Shown here: positions 1 through 6,707 of the stretch, piece after piece | Layout of the letters: every line of letters starts with the position of its first letter | Numbering within the stretch: position 1 is the first letter of the stretch | DNA from: Streptomyces werraensis | Lineage (GTDB): Bacteria > Actinomycetota > Actinomycetes > Streptomycetales > Streptomycetaceae | DNA: 64,000 nucleotides | Direction: 5' to 3' | NCBI GenBank assembly: GCA_014656175.1 | Contig: BNBX01000004.1 | Coordinates: 244,290 to 308,289, forward strand | Translations under genes and position numbers: made by a program | The notes under the pieces: generated by a model | The model's input: the letters and a program-made list of their open reading frames with translations, nothing else | Told to the model about the DNA's origin: nothing | Databases searched by the model: none

Positions 1-235
1 AGGTGACCAGCCGGCCGCCCTTGTCCTTGCTGCGCACCGTCACCTCGGCCCGCGCCCCGTCGGCGAGGCCCGTCAGGGGCTGTTCACCGGGGCCGTCGCC
101 GACCACGCAGGCGGCGCCCTCGTGCCACACGTGCCACAGCGGTCGGGCCGGGACGCCGGGTCCCTCGACCCAGATGAGGCCGGACTTCTTCGAGGCCTCC
201 TCGATGAGGGCCCGGTCGAGCAGCTCGCCAGTCAT
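1..235 (-). CDS. hypothetical protein, truncated by the window edge
   Basis: The frame opens at the ATG at 233-235 and runs leftwards off the window, so only about 78 codons are visible. It begins MTGELLDRALIEEASKKSG, has a tryptophan-containing patch (PLWHVWHE) and continues through an RSKDKGGRLV segment. Third codon positions are nearly all G or C, as in its neighbours, which supports real coding. It starts 32 bp after the corA stop on the same strand and could be co-transcribed with corA. I do not recognise the family and assign no function. Confidence 0.7.
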   Translation of the reverse strand, partial: MTGELLDRALIEEASKKSGLIWVEGPGVPARPLWHVWHEGAACVVGDGPGEQPLTGLADGARAEVTVRSKDKGGRLVT

Positions 236-267
236 GCGCCCAGCCTATCCAGGCGGGGCAGGCCGTC

Positions 268-1389
268 TCAGAGCCAGCCGTTGCGCTTCAGCGTGCGGTG
301 GATGCCGAGGCAGATGGCGACCGTGACGCCGAGGACCACCGGGTAGCCGTACTTCCAGTGGGTCTCCGGCATGTAGTCGAAGTTCATGCCGTACACCCCG
401 CAGACCATGGTCGGGACGGCGATGATCGCGGCCCACGAGGTGATCTTGCGCATGTCCTCGTTCTGCGCGACGGACGCCTGCGCGAGGTTGGCCTGGAGGA
501 TGGAGTTCAGCAGCTCGTCGAAGCCGATGACCTGCTCCTGCACCCGGGCCACGTGGTCGGCGACGTCCCGGAAGTACTTCTGGATCTCCGGGTCGATCAG
601 CCGCATCGGCCGCTCGCTGAGCAGCTGCATCGGGCGCAGCAGCGGCGCCACGGCCCGCTTGAACTCCAGCACCTCGCGCTTGAGCTGGTAGATCTCACCG
701 GCGTCGGTGCCGCGCGGGGTGCCCTTGCGGCCGGGGGAGAAGACCTTGGTCTCGACCTCGTCGATGTCGTCCTGCAGGGCGTCGGCGACCGCGATGTAGC
801 CGTCCACCACGTGGTCGGCGATGGCGTGCAGCACGGCCGAGGGGCCTTTGGCCAGCAGCTCCGGGTCGTCCTGGAGGCGGTGGCGCAGGGCGCGCAGGGA
901 GCCCTGGCCGCCGTGCCGGACGGTGATGAAGAAGTCCCGTCCGGTGAAGCACATGACCTCGCCGGTCTCCACGATCTCGCTGGTGGAGGAGACGCGGTCG
1001 TGGTCGAGGTAGTGGACGGTCTTGAAGACCGTGAACAGGGAGTCGTCGTAGCGCTCCAGCTTGGGCCTCTGGTGCGCCTGGACGGCGTCCTCCACGGCCA
1101 GCGGGTGCAGCCCGAACTCGGCGGCGATTCCCGCGAATTCGGCCTCCGTGGGCTCGTGGAGGCCGATCCAGACGAAGCCCCCGTCGCGGCGCACCCGGCG
1201 CATCGCGTCCTGGGGGCTGAGCGGGCCGCCCCCGGTGTCCTGGCGGCGGCCGTCCCGGTAGACGGCGCAGTCGACGACGGCGGTGGCCGCCGCACGCTCC
1301 CGCGAGGTCTCGTACGGGCCGCTCTCCTTGCGGAGCGAGATGCGGGAGGCGGGACGGACCACGGCGCGCAGGTCGCGGATCATCGACAT
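268..1389 (-). CDS. corA: CorA-family magnesium/divalent cation channel
   Basis: This 373-residue protein has the CorA plan: a long cytoplasmic N-terminal domain rich in acidic helices, then two C-terminal membrane helices with the signature YGMNF (GMN at about residues 334-336) at the end of the first. GMN lines the pore entrance in known CorA proteins. The loop MPETHWKYGYP resembles the usual MPE loop, and the tail HRTLKRNGWL is typical. I chose the ATG at 1389 because AAGGAG lies just upstream; the frame stays open to 1503 but that extension has no similar support. A roughly 500-bp region lies upstream (see the leader entry). Homopentameric inner-membrane Mg2+/Co2+ uptake is known for the family and inferred here. 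Confidence 0.93.
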   Translation of the reverse strand: MSMIRDLRAVVRPASRISLRKESGPYETSRERAAATAVVDCAVYRDGRRQDTGGGPLSPQDAMRRVRRDGGFVWIGLHEPTEAEFAGIAAEFGLHPLAVEDAVQAHQRPKLERYDDSLFTVFKTVHYLDHDRVSSTSEIVETGEVMCFTGRDFFITVRHGGQGSLRALRHRLQDDPELLAKGPSAVLHAIADHVVDGYIAVADALQDDIDEVETKVFSPGRKGTPRGTDAGEIYQLKREVLEFKRAVAPLLRPMQLLSERPMRLIDPEIQKYFRDVADHVARVQEQVIGFDELLNSILQANLAQASVAQNEDMRKITSWAAIIAVPTMVCGVYGMNFDYMPETHWKYGYPVVLGVTVAICLGIHRTLKRNGWL

Positions 1390-1631
1390 GGCGGGCTCCT
1401 TCGCGAACGGGCAACGAAAGGCGCCGGGGCGACGGGTGGAACAACCCGGAATGAGGACGTCCTGGACTGCGCATGTTTGGCACGTCCACAAAGCGGGGAG
1501 CACCGCACCGTCGCGGTGGCGAGCTTCGTCGCTGATACAGCTACTGGGGCAGATCAGACAGAACGAAACGAGTGCTCTTCCGATGAAGACGCGCGAAGCG
1601 AAAGGCGGGAGCCGAAAGGGGAACAGCTACC

Positions 1632-1679
1632 TCAGCGGGCGGAAGAGCGGGTGATACTGCACGGTCGACTTCGGTCCAT
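1632..1679 (-). CDS. possible 15-residue leader peptide upstream of corA
   Basis: An ATG at 1677-1679 is preceded at 10 nt by AGGAGG and opens a 15-codon frame, MDRSRPCSITRSSAR, ending in TGA. It lies about 240 nt upstream of the corA start in the same direction. Translated leader peptides are known upstream of some bacterial Mg2+ transporter genes, which makes a regulatory role conceivable. The short length means the frame could be chance; conservation in related species would decide. Confidence 0.25.
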   Translation of the reverse strand: MDRSRPCSITRSSAR

Positions 1680-1855
1680 GCCAGCCCCACCTCCTCCGGC
1701 CGGTCCCTCGTGAGGGACGATCGCGATCCCCTGGGGGATTCCCCCGATGAGCGGGGAGTGTCACACAGGCGTTCAGGCAGTGTCGGAACGCTCGACGCGT
1801 GCTGCCCGAACCACCGGCCAAGCGTATCAGCCGACTGCTGTGTCAAGGCTCTGCT

Positions 1856-1882
1856 TTGCCCGGTACTGACGAGTTCTATGCT
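1856..1882 (+). promoter_or_regulatory. likely leaderless promoter of the SUFU-domain gene
   Basis: TATGCT at 1877-1882 fits the TANNNT -10 pattern and ends 6 bp before the ATG at 1889, placing transcription start at or next to the start codon. TTGCCC at 1856-1861 is a weak -35 with a short 15-bp spacer. No ribosome site precedes the ATG. Confidence 0.45.
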
Positions 1883-1888
1883 CGCCGC

Positions 1889-2473
1889 ATGGCTGATGTT
1901 CTTCCTCTGGTCGAGGCCCGGCTGCACAGCGCGCTGGGCGAACCGGACGCGCGCGCCGCGGTCACCTTTCTGGGCACGGACCGCATCGAGGTGCTGCGGT
2001 TCCACGAGGGGGACATCGTGCGCTACGCGACCCTCGGCATGTCCGCCCGGCCCATGACGGACCCCACGGCCGTGATCGCGGACCCGGTCGCCGGACCCCG
2101 CGCCGAGCTGGTGCTGTCCGTGCGCGGCGGCGTCGCCGACACCGACAAGGCGCTCCGTCCGCTCGCCGTACTCGCCGCGTCCCCGCAGGTCGAGGGGCTC
2201 GTCGTGGCCCCCGGCGCCTCGCTGGACGTGGGGGAGCCGCTGTGGCCGGGCGCCCCGTTCACCTCGGTGCTGGTCGCCGAGCCGGGCGGCCTGGTGGAGG
2301 ACCTCGAACTCGACGCGCCCCTGGAGCCGGTGCGCTTCCTGCCGCTGCTGCCGATGACGCCGAACGAGGCCGCCTGGAAGCGTGTGCACGGCGCCCAGGC
2401 GCTCCAGGAGCGGTGGCTGAACCACGGCACGGACCTCAGGGACCCGTCCCGGAAGTCCGTGCCGCTGGACTAG
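1889..2473 (+). CDS. suppressor-of-fused (SUFU) domain protein
   Basis: The 194-residue product looks like a bacterial single-domain SUFU protein. Typical parts are VTFLGTDRIEVLRF near residue 30, ELVLSVRG in the middle, and FLPLLPMTPNEAAWKRVHGAQALQ near the C-terminus. The SUFU fold is named after an animal Hedgehog-pathway regulator; in bacteria it is common but its role is largely unknown, and several occur in contact-dependent toxin immunity proteins. No toxin gene lies next to it here. I chose the ATG at 1889 because a -10 box sits 6 bp upstream and the sequence before it is not protein-like. It converges on the MFS gene across 41 bp. Confidence 0.7.
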   Translation: MADVLPLVEARLHSALGEPDARAAVTFLGTDRIEVLRFHEGDIVRYATLGMSARPMTDPTAVIADPVAGPRAELVLSVRGGVADTDKALRPLAVLAASPQVEGLVVAPGASLDVGEPLWPGAPFTSVLVAEPGGLVEDLELDAPLEPVRFLPLLPMTPNEAAWKRVHGAQALQERWLNHGTDLRDPSRKSVPLD

Positions 2474-2514
2474 CGCCCGAGTGAGGAACCTCACCAACCC
2501 CGTTCCGGGCACAC

Positions 2515-3738
2515 TCAGTTGGCGAAGACGCCCACGCCGTCCTCGGTGGCGTGCCCGGGCCGGAGCTCCTCGGCCTCGGCGGTGAGCGCCCGGCGCCGCA
2601 CCAGCACCACCAGCGCGCCCAGCACCGCTGTCACCGCGGCGACCGTGAACGGCATGTGGATGTCGCTCCACTCCTCGATCTTCGGTGCGAGGAACGGCGC
2701 GGCCGCTGCCGCGAACCAGCGCACGAAGTTGTACCCGGCGCTCGCCACCGGGCGCGGGGCGTCCGACACCCCGAGCGCCAGCTCCGTGTACACCGTGTTG
2801 TTCACGCCGATCAGCGCGCCGGACAGCACGGTGCACACGACGGCCGTGGTGTGGCCGCCGTGGCCGAGCACCAGCACGTCCACCGCCAGCAGCACCAGCG
2901 AACCGCCCAGCACCCGCAGCGAGCCGAGCCGCTTCTGCAGCCGCGGGGCCACGATCACCGAGAACACGGCGAGCAGCACGCCCCAGGCGAAGAACACCGC
3001 GCCGGACCGGTAGGGGGACATGTTCAGCACGAACGGCGTGAAGGCCAGCACGGTGAAGAACGTGTAGTTGTAGAAGAACGCCGAGACGGCCGTGGAGGCA
3101 AGGCCGCCGTGGCCGAGCGCCTTGACCGGGTCCAGCAGGGAGGTCCTGCGGGCCGGCCGGGGCTGCTCCTTCAGGAACGCGGCGATGCATAGGAAGCCGA
3201 CGGCCATCAGGGCGGCCGTGCCGAAGAAGGGGTAGCGCCAGCTCGCGTCGCCGAGCAGCGCGCCCACCAGCGGGCCGCAGGCCATGCCCAGGCCCAGGGC
3301 GGACTCGTACAGCAGGACGGCGGCCGCGCTGCCGCCGGCCGCCGCGCCGACGATGACGGCGAGGGCGGTCGAGACGAACAGCGCGTTGCCCAGTCCCCAG
3401 CCGGCGCGGAAGCCGACCAGCTCACCGACCGACCCCGACGTGCCCGAGAGCCCGGCGAAGACCACGACGAGCGCGAGCCCGAGCAGCAGTGTCCTGCGCC
3501 CGCCGATGCGGCTGGAAACGAAGCCGGTCACCAGCATCGCCAGCGCGGTGATCAGGAAGTACGAGGTGAAGAGCAGGGAGACCTGTCCCGCTGTCGCGTC
3601 GAGGCCCTGGGCGATGGACGGCAGGATGGGGTCGACGAGGCCGATGCCCATGAAGGCGACGACGGACGCGCCGGCGGTCGCCCACACGGATTTCGGCTGC
3701 CTGAGGATGCTGCCCGATCCCGTGTCGATGGGGTCCAT
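2515..3738 (-). CDS. MFS transporter, probably iron-regulated (siderophore export candidate)
   Basis: The 407-residue protein is almost wholly hydrophobic, with about 12 membrane segments. It carries the MFS loop motif as GFVSSRIGGRRTLLLG after the second segment and a DPILPSIAQGL start typical of drug/H+ antiporters. The ATG at 3738 has GGAG six bases upstream, and the open frame before it is not membrane-like. The promoter contains a DtxR/IdeR-like inverted repeat between its -35 and -10 boxes, so expression is probably repressed by iron. MFS exporters under such boxes often secrete siderophores, but no biosynthesis gene is adjacent, so the substrate is unknown. The C-terminal tail is acidic (EAEELRPGHATEDG). 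Confidence 0.85.
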   Translation of the reverse strand: MDPIDTGSGSILRQPKSVWATAGASVVAFMGIGLVDPILPSIAQGLDATAGQVSLLFTSYFLITALAMLVTGFVSSRIGGRRTLLLGLALVVVFAGLSGTSGSVGELVGFRAGWGLGNALFVSTALAVIVGAAAGGSAAAVLLYESALGLGMACGPLVGALLGDASWRYPFFGTAALMAVGFLCIAAFLKEQPRPARRTSLLDPVKALGHGGLASTAVSAFFYNYTFFTVLAFTPFVLNMSPYRSGAVFFAWGVLLAVFSVIVAPRLQKRLGSLRVLGGSLVLLAVDVLVLGHGGHTTAVVCTVLSGALIGVNNTVYTELALGVSDAPRPVASAGYNFVRWFAAAAAPFLAPKIEEWSDIHMPFTVAAVTAVLGALVVLVRRRALTAEAEELRPGHATEDGVGVFAN

Positions 3739-3823
3739 GGGTGCTCCAATCCCGGGACGTGGGGGGATGCCGGCCGCCGGAGGGAAGACACCGGACGGCC
3801 GGAGAGATGGTTGGAATGTACAC

Positions 3824-3853
3824 ACAGTAGGTTAGCCAACCTAATTAATGCAA
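3824..3853 (-). promoter_or_regulatory. promoter of the MFS gene with an iron-box-like operator
   Basis: Reading leftwards, TTGCAT (3853-3848) and TACTGT (3829-3824) form -35 and -10 boxes with an 18-bp spacer. The spacer and -10 overlap an inverted repeat at 3828-3844, TTAGGTT-GGC-TAACCTA on this strand. The 19-bp DtxR/IdeR consensus is TTAGGTTAGGCTAACCTAA; the site here matches it with one central base missing. A repressor bound there would cover the core promoter. Iron control is inferred from the match. Confidence 0.65.
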
Positions 3854-3944
3854 GATGCATCTATCTCGGTTCCTGAGCCGCCGTTCCGTCCGGTCGGGTG
3901 ATCGTCCTTGACGTGGCGCTGCGGACCTAGGACCGTGGGGCTCT

Positions 3945-4586
3945 ATGAGGGGCGAACCCAGTTGCCCGAAGTGCGGTGGCCGGGTCAGGGCTCCCGGCCT
4001 CTTCTCGGATGCCTGGCAGTGCGACGTGCACGGCGCCGTGCACCCGCTGCAGCCCGTGATACCGCCGAGCGTCGAGGCCCTCGAAGTCGTCGTGCACCGC
4101 ACCAAGGTGCCGGTGTGGATGCCGTGGCCGCTGCCGGTGGGCTGGCTCTTCACCGGTGTCGCGTCCGCGGGCGACGACCGCAGCGGGGGCCGGGCGACGG
4201 CCGTCGCGTGCACCGGCCCCGGCCCGCTCGGCGGGATGGGCGAGCTCATCCTGGTCGCCGAGGAGCTCGGCGTCGGACTCGGCGCGCGGTACGCGGGCAT
4301 CGACGGCCCGGACCCCGGGCCCTACATGGACGTCGAGAAACCGCCCCAGGCCAAGGTGCTGGCCGCCGGCCGCCCCACCCCGCTCTGGCACGTCGCCCGC
4401 ACGCCCGACGACCGCGCCGTGTTCGCGGGCGAGGCGCTCGGCCTGTGGCTGTGGGCGGTGGTGTGGCCCGAGCAGTCGGGCCTGCTGATGTACGACGAAC
4501 TGGTGCTCGCCGACCTGAGGGACGCCGGCGCCGAGGTGGAGCTGGTGCCGTGCGGAGCCCTGTCCCCGCGTCTGCTGGAGAAGTGA
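3945..4586 (+). CDS. DUF6758-type conserved hypothetical protein with N-terminal zinc-ribbon motif
   Basis: The 213-residue protein starts MRGEPSCPKCGGRVRAPG and has a second cysteine-histidine pair, CDVHG, at about residues 26-30, which together could bind one zinc. A proline- and tryptophan-rich stretch (VWMPWPLPVGWLFTGV) follows, then a glycine-rich central part and a tryptophan-rich hydrophobic segment (LGLWLWAVVWPEQ) near residue 170. There is no signal peptide. It reads like an actinobacterial conserved protein of the DUF6758 type; the family name is from memory. It lies 117 bp before the PHP gene on the same strand. Function is unknown. Confidence 0.65.
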   Translation: MRGEPSCPKCGGRVRAPGLFSDAWQCDVHGAVHPLQPVIPPSVEALEVVVHRTKVPVWMPWPLPVGWLFTGVASAGDDRSGGRATAVACTGPGPLGGMGELILVAEELGVGLGARYAGIDGPDPGPYMDVEKPPQAKVLAAGRPTPLWHVARTPDDRAVFAGEALGLWLWAVVWPEQSGLLMYDELVLADLRDAGAEVELVPCGALSPRLLEK

Positions 4587-4703
4587 CGGGGCGCGGCCGG
4601 TGATGTAGGGGGCGCTCGACGGGTTCGGGTGTGACAGTGGTGGCCGGAAATCCGGTTATCCTGGAGCGTCCCCGTCCGCCCGTCCCGCTTGGAGTACCGC
4701 GTC

Positions 4704-5564
4704 GTGCGCATCGACCTGCACACCCACTCCACCGCGTCCGACGGCACGGACACCCCGGCCGAGCTGGTGCGCAAGGCCGCCGCGGCCGGACTCGACGTCG
4801 TGGCCCTCACCGACCACGACACCACGCGCGGCCACGCCGAGGCGCTCGCGGCGCTGCCCCGGGGTCTCACCCTGGTCACCGGCGCCGAGCTCTCCTGCCG
4901 CCTCGACGGCGTCGGCATGCATCTGCTGGCCTACCTCTTCGACCCCGAGGAGCCCGCCCTGCTCGCCGAGCGCGAGCTGGTCCGGGACGACCGGGTGCCG
5001 CGTGCCAAGGGCATGGTCGCCAAGCTGAACGAGCTGGGCGTGCCCGTCACCTGGGAACAGGTCGCGCGGATCGCCGGCAACGGCTCGGTGGGCCGCCCGC
5101 ACGTGGCCAGCGCACTGGTCGAGCTCGGTGTGGTGGACAGCGTGAGCGACGCCTTCACACCCGAATGGCTCGCCGACGGCGGCCGGGCGTACGTGCCGAA
5201 GCACGAGACCGATCCCTTCGAGGCCGTACGGCTGGTGAAGAACGCGGGCGGCGTCGCCGTCTTCGCGCACCCCGCCGCGGCCAAGCGGGGCAGGACCGTG
5301 CCGGACTCCGCGATCGCGGAGCTGGCCCGGGCCGGGCTCGACGGCATCGAGGTCGACCACATGGACCACGACCCCGACACCCGGGCGCGGCTGCGCGGCC
5401 TGGCGGGCGAGCTGGGGCTGCTGGTCACCGGTTCGAGCGACTACCACGGCAGCCGGAAGACCTGCGTCCTCGGCGAGTTCTCCACGGACCCCGAGGTCTA
5501 CGGCGAGATCACGCGGCGCGCGACCGGGGCGTTCCCGGTGCCGGGGACCGGCGGAGCGGTCTGA
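4704..5564 (+). CDS. PHP-domain metal-dependent phosphoesterase
   Basis: The 286-residue protein is a stand-alone PHP domain. Metal-binding motifs appear in order: DLHTHSTASDGT at residues 4-15, ALTDHDTTRGH near 35-45, an FAHPAAAKRG segment near 190, and GSSDYHGSRK near 245. PHP proteins of this type (YciV/TrpH class) hydrolyse nucleoside 3',5'-bisphosphates or RNA ends using a trinuclear metal site, so a similar activity is expected. I chose the GTG at 4704 because GGAG lies 9 nt upstream at 4691-4694; the TTG at 4689 would overlap that ribosome site. MarC follows 86 bp downstream on the same strand. Confidence 0.85.
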   Translation: MRIDLHTHSTASDGTDTPAELVRKAAAAGLDVVALTDHDTTRGHAEALAALPRGLTLVTGAELSCRLDGVGMHLLAYLFDPEEPALLAERELVRDDRVPRAKGMVAKLNELGVPVTWEQVARIAGNGSVGRPHVASALVELGVVDSVSDAFTPEWLADGGRAYVPKHETDPFEAVRLVKNAGGVAVFAHPAAAKRGRTVPDSAIAELARAGLDGIEVDHMDHDPDTRARLRGLAGELGLLVTGSSDYHGSRKTCVLGEFSTDPEVYGEITRRATGAFPVPGTGGAV

Positions 5565-5650
5565 CACCCGGGGTGACCGCCGGGTCCGGCGTCCCGCTCC
5601 CACCACGCCTTTCTCTTCCGCTTCCACTTTCGTTCTCGCGCTAGGCAGTC

Positions 5651-6256
5651 ATGTTCGACGTCGCCGTCTTCGGCTCTCTCTTCCTGACCCTTTTTGTCAT
5701 CATGGATCCCCCTGGGATCACCCCGATCTTCCTGGCGCTGACCGCGGGCCGTCCGGCCAAGGCGCAGCGGCACATGGCCTTCCAGGCGGTGTGCGTCGCG
5801 GGCGGCGTGATCGTCGTGTTCGGTCTGCTCGGCCACCAGATCCTGGACTACCTGCACGTCTCCATACCGGCGCTGATGATCGCCGGCGGCCTGCTGCTCC
5901 TGCTGATCGCGCTGGACCTGCTCACCGGCAAGACCGACGAGCCCCAGCAGACCAAGGACGTCAACGTCGCGCTGGTCCCCCTCGGCATGCCGCTGCTGGC
6001 CGGTCCGGGCGCGATCGTGTCGGTCATCCTCGCCGTGCAGAAGGCCGACAGCGTGGCGGGACAGGTCTCCGTGTGGTCGGCGATCCTCGCCATCCATGTC
6101 GTCCTGTGGCTGGTGATGCGCTACTCGCTGCTGATCATCAGGGTCATCAAGGACGGCGGTGTGGTCCTGGTGACACGGCTCGCGGGCATGATGCTCTCCG
6201 CCATCGCCGTGCAGCAGATCATCAACGGCGTCACTCAGGTGATCCAGGGCGCCTGA
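5651..6256 (+). CDS. MarC family (UPF0056) integral membrane protein
   Basis: The 201-residue protein has six predicted membrane helices and matches the MarC family throughout: LFVIMDPPGITPIFLALT near the N-terminus, PLGMPLLAGPGAI in the middle, and TRLAGMMLSAIAVQQIINGV near the end. MarC was once linked to multiple antibiotic resistance in E. coli, but that link was later disputed and the substrate is unknown. No ribosome site precedes the ATG; the upstream 45 bases are pyrimidine-rich. It ends in a convergent intergenic region with a strong hairpin shared with the small gene on the other strand. Confidence 0.9.
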   Translation: MFDVAVFGSLFLTLFVIMDPPGITPIFLALTAGRPAKAQRHMAFQAVCVAGGVIVVFGLLGHQILDYLHVSIPALMIAGGLLLLLIALDLLTGKTDEPQQTKDVNVALVPLGMPLLAGPGAIVSVILAVQKADSVAGQVSVWSAILAIHVVLWLVMRYSLLIIRVIKDGGVVLVTRLAGMMLSAIAVQQIINGVTQVIQGA

Positions 6257-6276
6257 CGTCCGGCCGCGAGCACACC

Positions 6277-6309
6277 GGAGCCCCCGTACCCGAGTGGTAC
6301 GGGGGCTCC
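6277..6309. terminator. bidirectional terminator between marC-like gene and 58-residue ORF
   Basis: A perfect 14-bp inverted repeat, GGAGCCCCCGTACC / GGTACGGGGGCTCC, with a 5-nt loop lies between the two convergent stop codons. There is no long T tract, which is usual in Streptomyces. Confidence 0.8.
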
Positions 6310-6326
6310 TCGAGCATGCGCACAGA

Positions 6327-6503
6327 TTACGAGGCCGGTGTGTCGGCCGGGCGGATCCACAGTCGCTGCCCGATGGCGGCGGCCTGTTGAACGATGCGGT
6401 TGACGGAGGCGGCGTCCACGACGGTCGAGTCCACGGTCGTGCCGTCGACGTCGTCGAGTCGCATGATTTCGAAGCGCAAGGGCTTCTCCCTTCGTCTGGT
6501 CAT
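6327..6503 (-). CDS. small conserved-looking protein of 58 residues, unknown function
   Basis: A 59-codon frame runs from the ATG at 6501-6503 to a TAA at 6327-6329. AGGAGG directly abuts the ATG. The product starts with a basic run, MTRRREKPLRFEIM, then a hydrophilic acidic and threonine-rich stretch (RLDDVDGTTVDSTVVDAA), then an amphipathic segment (SVNRIVQQAAAIGQRLWIRP) and ends ADTPAS. Codon third positions are mostly G/C after the first dozen codons. An internal ATG would give a 45-residue form. It has no cysteines, signal peptide or membrane span. The strong hairpin after its stop and the A/T-rich region before it suggest its own transcript. I do not recognise the family. Confidence 0.6.
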   Translation of the reverse strand: MTRRREKPLRFEIMRLDDVDGTTVDSTVVDAASVNRIVQQAAAIGQRLWIRPADTPAS

Positions 6504-6707
6504 CCTCCTGAAGGAGAACTACTGGGTGAAGGCCCACGGACCGGACGGGCCCGTGTGCCGCACAGGGTTCAACGAGGTGCGTGATGCAAACATTCCCTAC
6601 GCTAAGGAAAATTTTCGAGCGACTAAATACTGACGAGTAAGGTTTTCGAACGGGACCGACCGGGACCGGTTGTGTTCGTTGCGTGACCGGCGGAACAATG
6701 AGAGGTG
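6504..6707. promoter_or_regulatory. A/T-rich divergent promoter region of the 58-residue gene and the NYN gene
   Basis: This 204-bp interval contains an unusually A/T-rich patch at about 6593-6650 in a G/C-rich chromosome. Leftward, TAGCGT followed by AGGGAAT near 6590-6603 is a plausible -10 region, with TTTAGT about 17 bp upstream. The motifs TTTTCGAG and TTTTCGAA repeat about 30 bp apart. I cannot assign a regulator. Confidence 0.35.

Larger units (their letters stand above)
1390..1888. other. long divergent intergenic region and possible corA leader
   Basis: These 499 bp separate corA (leftward) from the SUFU-domain gene (rightward) and hold no long coding frame with normal codon use. 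On the minus strand there is a hairpin GTCCCTC-GT-GAGGGAC (1703-1718), nearby alternative G/C-rich pairings around 1718-1750, and a 15-codon ORF with a good ribosome site at 1632-1679. This suggests a structured corA leader, but I see no match to the M-box riboswitch. The right end carries the likely leaderless promoter of the SUFU gene. Confidence 0.4.

Noticed and set aside
298..1713. Long plus-strand open frame of about 470 codons opposite corA
   Set aside because: It is the mirror of a G/C-rich gene: composition is Val/Asp/Arg/Gly-rich and lacks domain patterns, while the opposite strand encodes CorA with clear motifs.
1841..1846. Leftward -35 box (TTGACA) in the corA-SUFU gap
   Set aside because: The nearest TANNNT box on that strand leaves a spacer of only 14 bp, so I do not call a promoter.
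1390..1888. M-box magnesium riboswitch before corA
   Set aside because: I looked for its conserved core and did not find it; only generic hairpins and a short ORF are seen.
6235..6537. 100-residue frame on the minus strand over the small gene
   Set aside because: Arg/His-rich and in a different frame from the 58-residue ORF with its own ribosome site and normal codon use.
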